42,168 nucleotides of DNA from NCBI RefSeq assembly GCF_000006405.1, contig NW_003209571.1:33801-75968 (forward strand). The letters are read 5' to 3'. Shown piece by piece: positions 1-9,454 of the stretch; position 1 is the first letter of the stretch, and each line of letters opens with the position of its first letter. Both the position numbers and the translations under genes were made by a program. The notes under the pieces are model-generated. The model was not told the DNA's origin. It saw only the letters and a program-made list of their open reading frames with translations, and made no database searches. The DNA is from Perkinsus marinus ATCC 50983 (Eukaryota; Perkinsozoa; Perkinsida; Perkinsidae).

Positions 1-114
1 TTGCATTGAGAGAGGGGCCGGTTGATGATATTAAACGATCATAGCTTCGCAGTGGGTCGAAGGCTATACATAGCGACACAAATATACAGGGCGTCAAATA
101 TAAGTACAGGTCGT

Positions 115-848
115 CTATAACAGGCTCTTGAGGTCCGAGATGATAGTATTATCCGCTAACAACTCCTTTCGTGCCCATTGGATGACACTTACTTTCTCCA
201 TTGATATTAACACGATAGTGTTGAATCGATAGCTAATAGTAGATAACGACGTCGTCTCATTCATCAATAGTCTGATACCTTTCGTCTCTTCCTCATTACA
301 ACTGTCCAACACAACGAAACTAAACATAAGTGAATTCGCGTCACAATCATAACAGTACTCGTAGTGCTGCTCAACAAGGCTTCTTTCATTATCGGTGCTA
401 TGCCATCCCCAAGGGAGGCCTCCGTACCATTAATGTGTCTACACCATTTTAAAATACTATTTCGCCTTTGACAAATTCCATCGGGCGGGCCATCCCAAGA
501 CATACCCTATAGTCAGTTCCGCAGGAGCACGTGATAGGAAGATCAATTTCGTCTGTACGACCAAGTAACCTCAGATTCGACGAATTGTGGGGATCATTAG
601 CTTGGGGCAGGTATGCCATTCGAGTACTGGTGTTCAATATAAGCCAGAGTTTTGGGCAGTAATATAATACACCTCGTTGAATTACCGGAGCTACTTCGGT
701 CAGGACATTGGTCTCGAACTCATGCTTCTTGAAAATCGACTGAACCGAGGTAAACATTGGAATGGCATAGCTGCCCCTCTGAGGAAGTCGAGCTCGCTGA
801 TGCTGAGTCAAGCCTTCAGAGGGTGTAGCATTAACATCATCGAGGGGG
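115..848 (-). CDS. hypothetical protein, at least two exons
   Basis: I do not recognise the family. The downstream exon (115-366) ends in TAG at 115-117 and encodes 83 residues beginning near HYEYCYDCD and ending SDLKSLL. The upstream exon (458 to about 848) is open for more than 120 codons and contains several cysteine pairs (YYCPKLW, ITCSCGTDYRVC), so a zinc-binding fold is possible. They join in phase 0 if the 91-nt intron 367-457 (GT at 457, AG at 367) is removed; an acceptor 3 nt earlier is also possible. The start codon is not resolved: no ATG is in frame at the 5' end, so a further exon or a start at an internal Met is likely. The stop of the next upstream minus gene (883) is only about 35 nt away, so the two genes are nearly abutting. 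Confidence 0.55.
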
Positions 849-882
849 ATTCAGTTTCATATTGCAATTGAAAATGTACTCT

Positions 883-1149
883 CTACTTCATCGCGTCATT
901 TCTCTCATTGGAATATTGAGGTTTTATCGTCTTGGCTGTGTGAACGGTTACAAAGATAGTCTTGTATAATCGGAGACTGGTTCGAATGCATCGGACTTCA
1001 GTGACTAATTTGAGTGAACTGGACTTCAGTGATTCTGGCGATATATAGATATATGATGATATCAGACCTCCGTGTGACCTTTTAAAGGATTTGTCTCCGT
1101 TTATTGGGAGCCTTCGAGACACGATCGACTTCGATATTGAGCGAAGCAC
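883..1149 (-). CDS. C-terminal exon of an unrecognised protein
   Basis: The minus strand is open for 88 codons to a TAG at 883-885 and the translation has the mixed charged/hydrophobic composition of real protein (for example SLKLVTEVRCIRTSLRLYK near the end). No family is recognised. The 5' end of this exon is not resolved. Further upstream on the same strand a strong donor (AAG|GTGAGT, GT at 1534-1535) follows an open stretch from about 1780, which may be another exon of the same gene, but the frames between were not connected. It could also be a separate gene. Confidence 0.35.
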   Translation of the reverse strand: MLRSISKSIVSRRLPINGDKSFKRSHGGLISSYIYISPESLKSSSLKLVTEVRCIRTSLRLYKTIFVTVHTAKTIKPQYSNERNDAMK

Positions 1150-2338
1150 AGAATGATATCATTCCGTGGGGGAGTCTCCACCAAAGGTCCTAGAGAAATT
1201 CCATCCCAACGTGGAAAAAATCCGGGGAAAGACTGCGCTCCTTGGCGAAGTCTTACGCTGAGGCTTCGACGACTTGAACCATCATCAGAGGATAACGATA
1301 AGGAGTAAGGTCATGAGCTACATACTGTTAGGAGAGTGTGCACGGTCTGTGAGTATTACCATGCTGCTAAGTCGTCGTTTCCGTGCAATATCTCCGTTAT
1401 TTTGAGAGTTACGAGTGCGCATTGATAAAATGGGTTGCACTTGGTGAACTGGTCAACTGGTGAAATGACTCGTGCGACTGGTGAAAAGATGGCCATCCTC
1501 CAGAGTCTGGAGTCCTGACCATGAGAATCACTCACCTTATTCCACACTCGTGTGGAGCTACATGCGTTCGGGTTGGGAATAGGACCCGAGACATGCATTC
1601 AAGTTCTTAGAGATATCCCCCGGCTCATGGATGCTCTTTGAGGACACTCTGTCCAGTTGGACTTGGGAGGGTGGACACTGTAGTTGGCCCCTGGTGTACT
1701 TCACTTGCTCCAATTGACCCGTCGTCCTACTCATTAACTCGAAACTTATCCGCAAATATCCGCGTAATAATAGTGTCAAGGCACAGTGAAGGCAGCCGTG
1801 AAGGCAGCAGGATAGTGCACTACTACTGCAGACTCAACCCAACCTAGCGGACTCCACCACGGCCGTCACCGAGTATAGCAAAGAATACAGTATACTACAA
1901 CTGTCTATCATCGACGCCCACCATCGTGGAAGAGCAGCTACCGTCGAGTAATAAGATGAGCTACTTATGCTATAACATCAACAATAACAACGAGGGGACA
2001 GATCTTTCGGACGAATCAAATACTACGTTAGGATGATAACAATAGAAATCATCCAACACACACAATCAACCCTCGACAGCAGCCGACCCCTCAAAACGTA
2101 AGGAGTTCCTAGTAGGAATTTCCAACTATCAGGTCAACTGGTCCTTCATCACTATAACGTCATTTCGATGGTCTGGCAGGGGTTATCCTGGCCGCTTTAC
2201 GACTAGGATTTAAGACGGGTGAATCCATACCACGTGGAGCTAACCTCATCTGCATTCACGAGTACACAATGTTTCACCGATACAAGCCTACCATCGCCTC
2301 CCACGTGAGCTGGAGGAACCCCCCTGACTGACCCTCAC
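1150..2338. other. spacer or unresolved exons
   Basis: Short open stretches on the minus strand at about 1536-1780 end at a good GTGAGT donor, and the putative intron after it holds three or four copies of the word TTCACCAGT within 50 bp (about 1440-1490). No continuous gene model could be supported here. Nothing else was recognised. Confidence 0.3.
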
Positions 2339-2534
2339 CCGAGAAAAAATTGCTCTCCCAGAATGTGGTGGAGGCCGGTGCAGGGAGAGCTAAAACCCTA
2401 AAGTTCTTTGGAGGAAAGTCGACAGTAGGGAGGTATTCTCCAAAATCATCTCCACTCGAAGAAGCTCGCGTTGACGTACTGCAAATGCTAGAATCGCTAC
2501 TATGATCGCCCATCAAAGACGATACCATATTCAT
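2339..2534 (-). CDS. possible first exon, Ser-rich protein
   Basis: An ATG at 2534 opens a Ser-rich N-terminus (MNMVSSLMGDHSSDSSIC) followed by a region ending WESNFFS. A donor-like GTGAGG follows at 2337-2338, so the first exon would be 65 codons plus one base. The next exon was not identified. No family is recognised. The frame also stays open to 2274 without splicing, so this may instead be an unspliced 86-residue reading frame or a shadow. Confidence 0.3.
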
Positions 2535-3172
2535 GGCGAATATCCGGACCTAAAATGAATCTTACCAACACGCCGATAAGATACCACCAACCATCCGCGA
2601 GCCAATACCGAGGCGCCGTCGCTGTGGGTCAACCCACGTGTCACGGATGATGATCTCACACGGAGAATTACTACTAAACCTGTCATAACTATATCTCCAC
2701 AGTAGCAACAACAACCACAACGCCCTACCACATGAAGCCTGATACTCGTGTTGCGGTAGATGTCGTCACGTTTGCATCGAAAATGACAACAACACGATGA
2801 TCCGGGTCAGATCGAGACCCCGCATCGCGGCGCATCATAGTAAGCATTCTACGCCCTGCCCGTACACACCCTCAAGAGCAAGGCGCCTCATAGACATCTG
2901 CTTACATTTCCGAGAACCTTCATCTGAGTTGAGCCGTAGTGAGCCCAAAAGACCACCGTCTAAATGCCACGACAACACTCTTGCATGAAGTGACCGCAAG
3001 CGAAGCACGCCAAGCATCTGAACGCGGATGTTATACCAGTCGGGAGAGTTAGTGAGCATTGGACTCCACAGGTGAGGAAGCTGGCGCCTCAAAATCGACG
3101 AGTTTTATGTTGGAATCGGCTCGTCGTGAATCAACAGACTACTATAAGGAAGAACATGTTCCTCCTCCTTAC

Positions 3173-3334
3173 CTCGGGAATTGCACACACAGGCTCGTGA
3201 GTGCTTTTCTCACTAGCGCTCTTGTTGCTAACTATCGATTTCCGTTTAACTCCTCGAGAGGACTTCACCGTTGGTGTTGGTGGTGATCCCTCCGTTGTCG
3301 ATGCAGTAGTTGTTGGCGTATCCACTGTCCTCAT
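3173..3334 (-). CDS. possible first exon, Thr-rich basic protein
   Basis: The ATG at 3334 starts a Thr/Pro-rich leader (MRTVDTPTTTASTTEG) followed by a Lys/Arg/Ser-rich segment ending CAIPE. It stops exactly at a strong donor GAG|GTAAGG (GT at 3171-3172), giving 54 codons in phase 0. Downstream on the same strand, at about 2974-3015, another frame contains a CX2CX4HX4C zinc-knuckle pattern (CLACFACGHFMQEC); the phase does not fit a direct splice, so I do not join them. Function unknown. Confidence 0.35.
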
Positions 3335-4469
3335 GTTGTGAGATTTTTGTCGGTTACAACAGACTTTCAGAAACTGATATCATAAATGCTATCCGTCGTC
3401 CGCCCAAACTAAACTCTCCGACAACGAGCAATAAAGTCAGGTGATGATATCTGCTCGTAAATATACATGAATCCTCCATCTTGGTATATCAAAGCCATCA
3501 GCAACTTCGTCAATTTCGTGGCGCGCGACTTATCAGGCCTCAGGCTCGAGTTTGTATCAATCGTATCTAAACCACTAGTAGTGCTCCTTTCGGTGCCTTC
3601 TGATTAGCTCACCAGATCCTCCCGATCCAGCTTAAGGCAACCCGGCAGTGTCGGATCCCGCGTGAAACCAAGAGAAGCCCAAAAGGTCGACGAGCCCTGC
3701 AGTGGGTAGGCTACTAATTTCTCCAACGACAGCTTCTCCCAAGTTGGCGGCGCCTTTGCCACAGTCCCCGCACAACTACGTCGTCTCCGTCGGAGGAGTG
3801 CAGGAGAGCCCACTAGGAAGACTACCAAATGAACAACCTGGAGCCGATAAAACAGAGTAGATGAATACGAAAGGTCAATCAGCATACCATATCAGACGCA
3901 ACTCCTTGTCGTCGTTTTCGAGGGGATACCCAAGTGTCTCTAATTATAGCCTCTGTAGAGGAGTTCAACGAGAACCTAATAATACTCCCGCCCGGGATCG
4001 AACCTGTGCGGGTTATTTACCATAGAAAGCCCGCTATTGTCTTCGTCCGAGCGCTCTGTTCAAACGTAACGACAACCCGCTGATCTTCAGCAGCCTCTCG
4101 ACGGAGTGTTGAGAGCATCGACTGCCCTACCACCGTGGAGCTCCAACACTCAGCACGGTCGGGCAGTACTCACACTTTTTACTCCCACATTTGTCGGCAC
4201 CCAAAATTGACAGTTTTCCAATTTGCACAGCATCAGTCTTGAAATCGAGCAGCTGCAGACGCACACCCCGAAGCCGTTGAGAGTGAACTCCCATATATCA
4301 GTGGATGATGACAGAGTCAAACTCAACTGCTGGGAAATCTCCATCGGGGATTTGATACCGAAGCCTTATTATTAGTATTGCGGCATACAATCCTGGAGAA
4401 AAAGGAGACAAGGTCATCATCGTCTCCGCCGTCAGTGACGGTCCGTCACGCGCCACGAAATTCCCCTCT
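3335..4469. other. no confident gene
   Basis: Several minus-strand frames look protein-like (3604-3885 with a donor-like GTGAGC just before its stop; about 4150-4300) but overlap in different frames and could not be resolved. A T-arm-like word (GGTTCGATCCC on the minus strand, about 3993-4003) resembles a pol III B box without a clear tRNA fold. Confidence 0.3.
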
Positions 4470-6198
4470 TCAGTGAGCAGCCTGCGCCTCAAAGTCGTTG
4501 ATAGTGAAGAACTCCTCCATAGCGTTCTTTAGATTCTCTTCGGTTGAGCCCGATATGAAATGTGATCCGCTGTGATCGCGTTCAAAACATCCGGATGATT
4601 CTGATCTGAATTGTTCTCCAACCACATGGTCTCCAACCTGCCATAGCATACCGGTGTTGGAGGCAATAACTCATGCAGGAGAACGTTTCCCAGGCTTTGA
4701 TAACAATTGTGCTATACCCGTTTTACGTGAAGTGGTGAAAAACGCGATATTCGCGGCCTGTAGTAGTCGTGAAATATGTTTTTCATCTCACTAGGGTGAA
4801 ACTCCAATGAAAAAGTTCCTAATGTGATGACTACATTCACATGGGAAACTGATTGTTGAAGAATGTTTTCCTAGCCATTTGAAAGATTCAAAATGAATTC
4901 CCCTCGAGAACATTATGAATCCGAGGATGAATATATGTTCACTCCCCTCAGCTGAGCCCAGCATTTTCTCATTAATATTAATAATGTAGCTATCGCAGCA
5001 GATGAGTTGAGGAGATACTACTGTAGTCGAGGAAAGTGTAGTCTCCTCACTACCAGTAAGAACACGAATTCGGGTACAAATTTCCTCACCATTATCATAC
5101 TCGACTATGCGCTGTGCGATATTGTTGAGATAGCCTCGAACGCCGGCATAAATAGTCACAATCTCCACCTCAGTCAAGGCATAAGACCGTATTCTGCTTT
5201 AGAAGCTCAGTGAGAATATACCGCCTGTGAATAATCACTTTAAGTCATACCATCTCTCGCTGAAATGACCTTAAACGCTGGTGTTGCGTAGCCTGGCCCA
5301 GACCAGAACCGAACTGGACGAAGACCGCAACCTCACGATGCTTTGCTAACTCCAATTTTGAAGTACCAGCAAACTTCATGAAGGGTGCATCATCCGTTTA
5401 ACGTGAAGTGGCGTAATACTCCATGTAAATTCAAGGCGTATATGTCTTCGATAACACAATTGTTAAATATGCTTTATCACTAGTTTTTTTCATATCACGG
5501 GTAAAACTCCATTGCAACGAATATGATGGAAATTGTCAACTCGCGTTTAACGCTATCGCCCTCGAGAATATTTCGGTCACTACACTAAGGTTGTCCGTTT
5601 CCAAATTCAAAGCCATGCCGTGATGATGAGAAACAATCAGTCAGCTCGAGTGAGAGCGCGTGTGTGTTCAACCGTGTTGGAGGAGTATATGTTCGCTTAC
5701 CTCAGCTGAGTCTAGGAGCTTCCTTACTGGTTATGATAAGTTTACTTACAAATTCGGGTAGAAGTAAACAGAAAACTCTATTTCCATCACAATTTCCACA
5801 AATGTCACCTACACATGTAGTTGACCATGTGCATATTTCCCCCACACTGGTGTTCACCTTCAGCCCGCAAGAGAACTCAATCATTTCTCCGGCCTGGCCG
5901 TTATTGAGACCGTGAAGACCTAAGTTGTTTAGTGAAAGAGCGCAGTGAACCTCAGAGAACTCACGAGCAGTCTCATCAGCGATTGACAAGACGAGATCAA
6001 CTCCATCAACATCTTTGTGGTCCTTGAGATCAGAATGGGGACACCTGAATGGTGACTAAGATGAAGATGGGTTGGTATGGGACTGACCTTGGCGGCGAAG
6101 CGACAAGCACTTGTGTGAAGTGACCGAGGTGTGGTACGGAGACAACTGAGACTAGAGGCAGTAGTTGGGCACGCGCGTGTGATAAGCTGTGATAGCAT
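4470..6198 (-). pseudogene. ATP5F1A-like: ATP synthase F1 subunit alpha remnant, core missing
   Basis: The ends match mitochondrial F1-ATPase alpha and the middle is absent. Exon 1 (6088-6198) encodes a presequence-like leader (MLSQLITRACPTTASS...HTSACRFAAK); exon 2 (5965-6055) carries VLSIADETAR; exon 3 (5858-5919) carries HGLNNGQAGEMIEFSCGLK, the usual GLNNVQAGEMVEF motif; these three join in phase across introns of 32 and 45 nt. Then comes MALNLETDNLSVV (about 5574-5620) with no AG acceptor before it. The next recognisable piece is SKLELAKHREVAVFVQFGS (5269-5375), which in the family lies hundreds of residues later. ELLKQ and LTEVEIVTIYAGVRGYL follow (5090-5224) but in different frames. 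A C-terminal KNAMEEFF...FEAQAAH ends in TGA at 4470. The P-loop domain (GDRQTGKT) is nowhere between. I infer a decayed copy with an internal deletion; a mis-assembly of a real gene is the alternative. Confidence 0.75.
4716..5715. repeat. degenerate tandem duplication, about 680-bp period
   Basis: Words from 4716-4960 recur in order at 5394-5715: ACGTGAAGTGG, a stretch around CCCTCGAGAA, and TATATGTTC...CCTCAGCTGAG. The left copy lacks roughly 100 bp present in the right copy (the part that encodes MALNLETDN on the minus strand). Both copies lie in intronic or decayed parts of the ATP synthase alpha remnant. Confidence 0.5.
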
Positions 6199-6689
6199 GA
6201 TAGGAAAGGAAGGGGTCGACTGCTGAGACCCTGAGGCAGTGTAATAGGGGAAAGCCGTTAGTGGAAGTCAATCGGCGCTCGAAAAAACCCCAAGGTCGTC
6301 GGTCGTGAATGATGGGTAGGAATCGGGTATAAGTAGCGATGATGCCACTAAGAGCAGAGCGGACAACGTGGTGAAGTGTCGAGTAGTAGTTGCCCTCGGA
6401 ACGGACGGAGACTGTTGTTGTTGCTGCCGCACTGGGAAAACTGTCAAGTGCGCAAGATCCTGAGGTTGAGTGGTTGGAAATTATTATACCGGGATTCAAC
6501 TTTCTTGAGTAGCATCAAGGAGTAGAAGCACTCTTGAAGCTCAAGTGAGGTCTGTATGAACAGACGTTTCACCAGTCCGACCACTCGGCTCGCATTCGTA
6601 TTATATTATATAGGTTCAGCGATGTAACTGTCAAGGCGTTGGTTCCATCATTAAGTCTGATGATAGATCGGTACGGTGTAATACAATCC
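6199..6689. other. upstream region of the ATP synthase remnant
   Basis: No gene is supported. A minus-strand open frame covers 6152-6499 but it overlaps the presequence exon in another frame and has no ATG-linked model. Nothing else seen. Confidence 0.3.
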
Positions 6690-7290
6690 GGCAATCGCAA
6701 CTTTTTGCTAATATTGCGGATTTGCCAAATGCTATAATTCCTGACAGTCTCACTTTTTTGCTCGTTTGTATGTGCTGCTTTCGCAGTTACAAAGTAGCAA
6801 CCGCATTTACAACCTAGCAATTTCTGGTATAGGTTTTAGCAACCAAATGTTGAAAGTAGCAAATCCAAAAGTGTTTTCCAGCAAGTCGCTCTTTTTTGCT
6901 CTTTTTTTGCTGCATTGTATATCTCCCCGGAATGTTTTACACGCTGGCACTTTTGCCCAAGTGTGCTTCGCCCGCACGTTTTCGTTATTTTGGCAAGTTT
7001 TGCTCATTTGCTGTTTAATATGTTTTGCGTTGTAATTATGTAGTCTGGCATCTTTTAAGGTTTGCTATTGTGCGATGTTCCTGCATGAAATATACAAATT
7101 GGCAGTTGCCGGTATGTGACAACGCTGCGCTACTTTTATGTTTCGGCTATTTGCTCTCTTGTAACTTACGCCCTGCGAGAATATATACTAGCGTTTTGCT
7201 CATTCGCTCAAACTCCGTCTCTGTTAGCGTTATTAGCAAACTTGCCCTTTTGCATTATTCGTACAAGTAACATACAATCGAGCAAACATA
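6690..7290. repeat. GCAA/TTGC word-rich tract (left)
   Basis: About 25 GCAA or TTGC tetramers lie in roughly 600 bp, against about five expected in random sequence. The first half favours GCAA (GTAGCAAC, CCTAGCAA, TTTAGCAA at about 6790-6890), the second half TTGC (TTTTGCTC, TTTGCTA). Spacers of 6-20 bp between words are not conserved, so this is a motif array rather than a simple tandem repeat. No gene is supported inside it. Confidence 0.6.
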
Positions 7291-7369
7291 GCTATGGGAT
7301 AGAATTTCTCGTTCGATTACGGTATTGCGTCTTATATCCATTTTGGTGCATGTTCATGCCCTGTGCACT

Positions 7370-7429
7370 TACTAAGTGTCTATCAGAGGTGTCACACCTC
7401 GTGTCTCACTTCAAGTGAGTCACTTAGTA
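7370..7429. repeat. nested palindromes, cloverleaf-like
   Basis: Outer 9-bp arms TACTAAGTG (7370-7378) and CACTTAGTA (7421-7429) enclose two perfect palindromes with one-base centres: GAGGTGT-C-ACACCTC (7386-7400) and CTCACTT-C-AAGTGAG (7405-7419). Either inner palindrome alone could be chance; the nesting is what stands out. Confidence 0.55.
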
Positions 7430-8088
7430 TCGGGTCAAAGCGTGATAGCACTCTAGTGAGATATATCATTCACTCCGAAGACAGCGCGAGTTATGATCAA
7501 TGCTGAATACCAAACACATGATTGCTCTTGCACGTCGCGATTGAATCAGATGAGATAACAGTCAAATTGAGTCCCATCTTCGAGTATCCTCTCTCTTTTT
7601 GCATCGTATCAGTTGTGTCTCGTGGTTTGGTACGATTGTACGTATTGACGACTCAACAATACCCAGAAGTTAAACCCTCAAGTAGGCATTACGTAAGTAT
7701 TACGGGCAACTTTGACATTCTGCACGAGAAACATTCGCTCATGGGCAGTGGCACTCATCGGAGCGTCTTCGTGGAGCTATTGTTATGGACTTTGCAGAGG
7801 TGTCGAAGGATTGTACAGGGGAAACGCAACACGGACAGAATTACTAAATATGAACTCTACAGCCCCCCGCACACAATATTCACTCCCGGGCACCACTAGA
7901 GGGCCTTCATAGAGATACTATTGAGGGTTACAAGAGAAGCATATTGAGAAACGTCCAAATTTTTCTTTACCAATCACCGAGACAGCTACTTGTAGCAACT
8001 ACAACAGCTGAGCACCACTGAGGTGCCTACCTTACAGCGAGTGCGTACATGGTCGCTAGTCTCCAGTGATGGGAGAAACTACTTCGAT
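7430..8088. other. no confident gene
   Basis: A 125-codon plus-strand frame (7522-7899) lacks an ATG start and any recognisable motif. A short inverted word around GCACCAC...GGTGCC at about 8010 recurs at about 8435. Nothing else is supported. Confidence 0.3.
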
Positions 8089-8900
8089 TCCCCACGCTCG
8101 TCCTCTTTCGACCGCTTCTGCTGCAATTCTTTTGCCGCGTGGCTCTCATACTCCTCCACCAATAAAATAGCATTGTTGTTAGGCGAGTTCTTTCGCACTA
8201 TATCATCACATCTGGTACCTCGGGAGAACTTGTTCAGCGCCGGGTAGATGCCGAGTGCTAACTTAGCACTGCTAAGCCAGCCTGCCTCTTTCCTCGATAA
8301 TTTCGATGTTCGCGAGGGGCATCTTTCTGCAATGACCAGTATTTGCTCAGACTACCGAAGAGCATATTGGTTCGCATGCAATAGGCTACGTAGGGATCAG
8401 GGTGCGAGTATGAAAGCCACGACATCTCGCATGGGCACCACTGGGGTGCCTGCAATACAGCACTGCACTGCAGATGAGTGATCCGTGTTGATCCAAATAA
8501 GTGATCTCGGATCACTCAGTACGAGTGATTCCGCCCAATACGAACTACCATGTAAACACAAATCCTCTCCCTCGTCCTTCTGCGACCATGTGCGAACTGC
8601 AATGATGTGGAAAATATGAAAATCCAACGAGCCCTTAACGAATGTAAGTCTTTACTAACGACCTACTACCACTTACAATAGTCCATCCATCATTCTCCCA
8701 GTGCTGCAACTATACTTATCTATATCGACAGAACCAAAGAACTTTGCAAAATAGTCACCACTCAGAGACTTCGAAACTATAATGCAATGCTCAACACAAT
8801 CACCAACAACCCACCAAGGTTCGAATCTCGCGTGCGAAATTTCAGTTTCTTCTTCCGGTTGTAAAACAGCAATAATTTGCTCCATTGCGGGGTTGCCCAT
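8089..8900 (-). CDS. unrecognised multi-exon gene, C-terminus resolved
   Basis: The last exon is the best supported part: after an acceptor TTGCAG, 8089-8326 encodes about 78 residues including GWLSSAKLALGIYPALNKF and a highly charged tail (KELQQKRSKEDERGESK) ending in TAG at 8089-8091. Upstream, other minus-strand frames at about 8397-8627 (SLIWINTDHSSAVQCC) and 8673-8880 (WWVVGDCVEHCIIVSKSL, ending at a GTAAGT donor) look like coding exons, but I could not make all phases agree, so the joins are left open. No family is recognised. The upstream end lies at the edge of the right GCAA/TTGC tract. Confidence 0.4.
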
Positions 8901-9266
8901 TCGTAAAGCGGCAAATTGCTCCTCTGAAAAGTAGCAATTTGCTCAATAGTAGAAGGAGCAATTTATCGGTTTGCCCCTTCTTTGAGCAAAATTGCTCAAT
9001 TTTGTTACATAGTAGCACTTCACATAGCGGCAACTTTTATATATTCTAGCAATTTTCTGAAATATAAACAAGCAAACGATATTCATTCGAGCAGTTTCTG
9101 TTATACAAAACGGCAAATTTGCGTGTTTGTAAAGTGAATTTTGCTACTTTGCTCTTCTGTATATCAGCCATAGCGTTTTTACACACTAGCACAACAGCAA
9201 AAGCCGCAGGGAATATACATTCCAGCTAATTAGCACTTTTTTGCTATTTGCTCCTTTGCTATTTTG
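8864..9266. repeat. GCAA/TTGC word-rich tract (right)
   Basis: At least 20 GCAA or TTGC tetramers occur in about 400 bp, against about three expected. Many form small palindromes of the type GCAA-W(0-2)-TTGC: GGCAAATTGCTC, AGCAATTTGCTC, GAGCAAAATTGCTC, GGCAAATTTGCG. Flanking words TAGCAA and TTTGCTCC recur. It ends about 190 bp before the start of the secreted-protein gene at 9455, so a promoter role is possible but unproven. Confidence 0.6.
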
Positions 9267-9454
9267 TAACTGAGCCGATCGGTATAGTGTGTGTTGATGA
9301 TAAGGACAGTGTTCGATATAGGAACAGACAGATCGGAAAAATGTGGTTCGTTGTGCAAAGATATTTCCACAGTTTAGAAATTCTTCCCAGTGCGTGCAGT
9401 AGTGGCCGTAAGCAACAGTTGTTGTTATTGTCAGGCCCCTTCTGTATATTGTTG

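Noticed and set aside
2974-3015. CX2CX4HX4C zinc knuckle on the minus strand as part of the 3173-3334 gene
   Set aside because: The pattern is real in one frame, but the phase does not match the upstream donor and a stop follows soon after; chance or an unrelated relic cannot be excluded.
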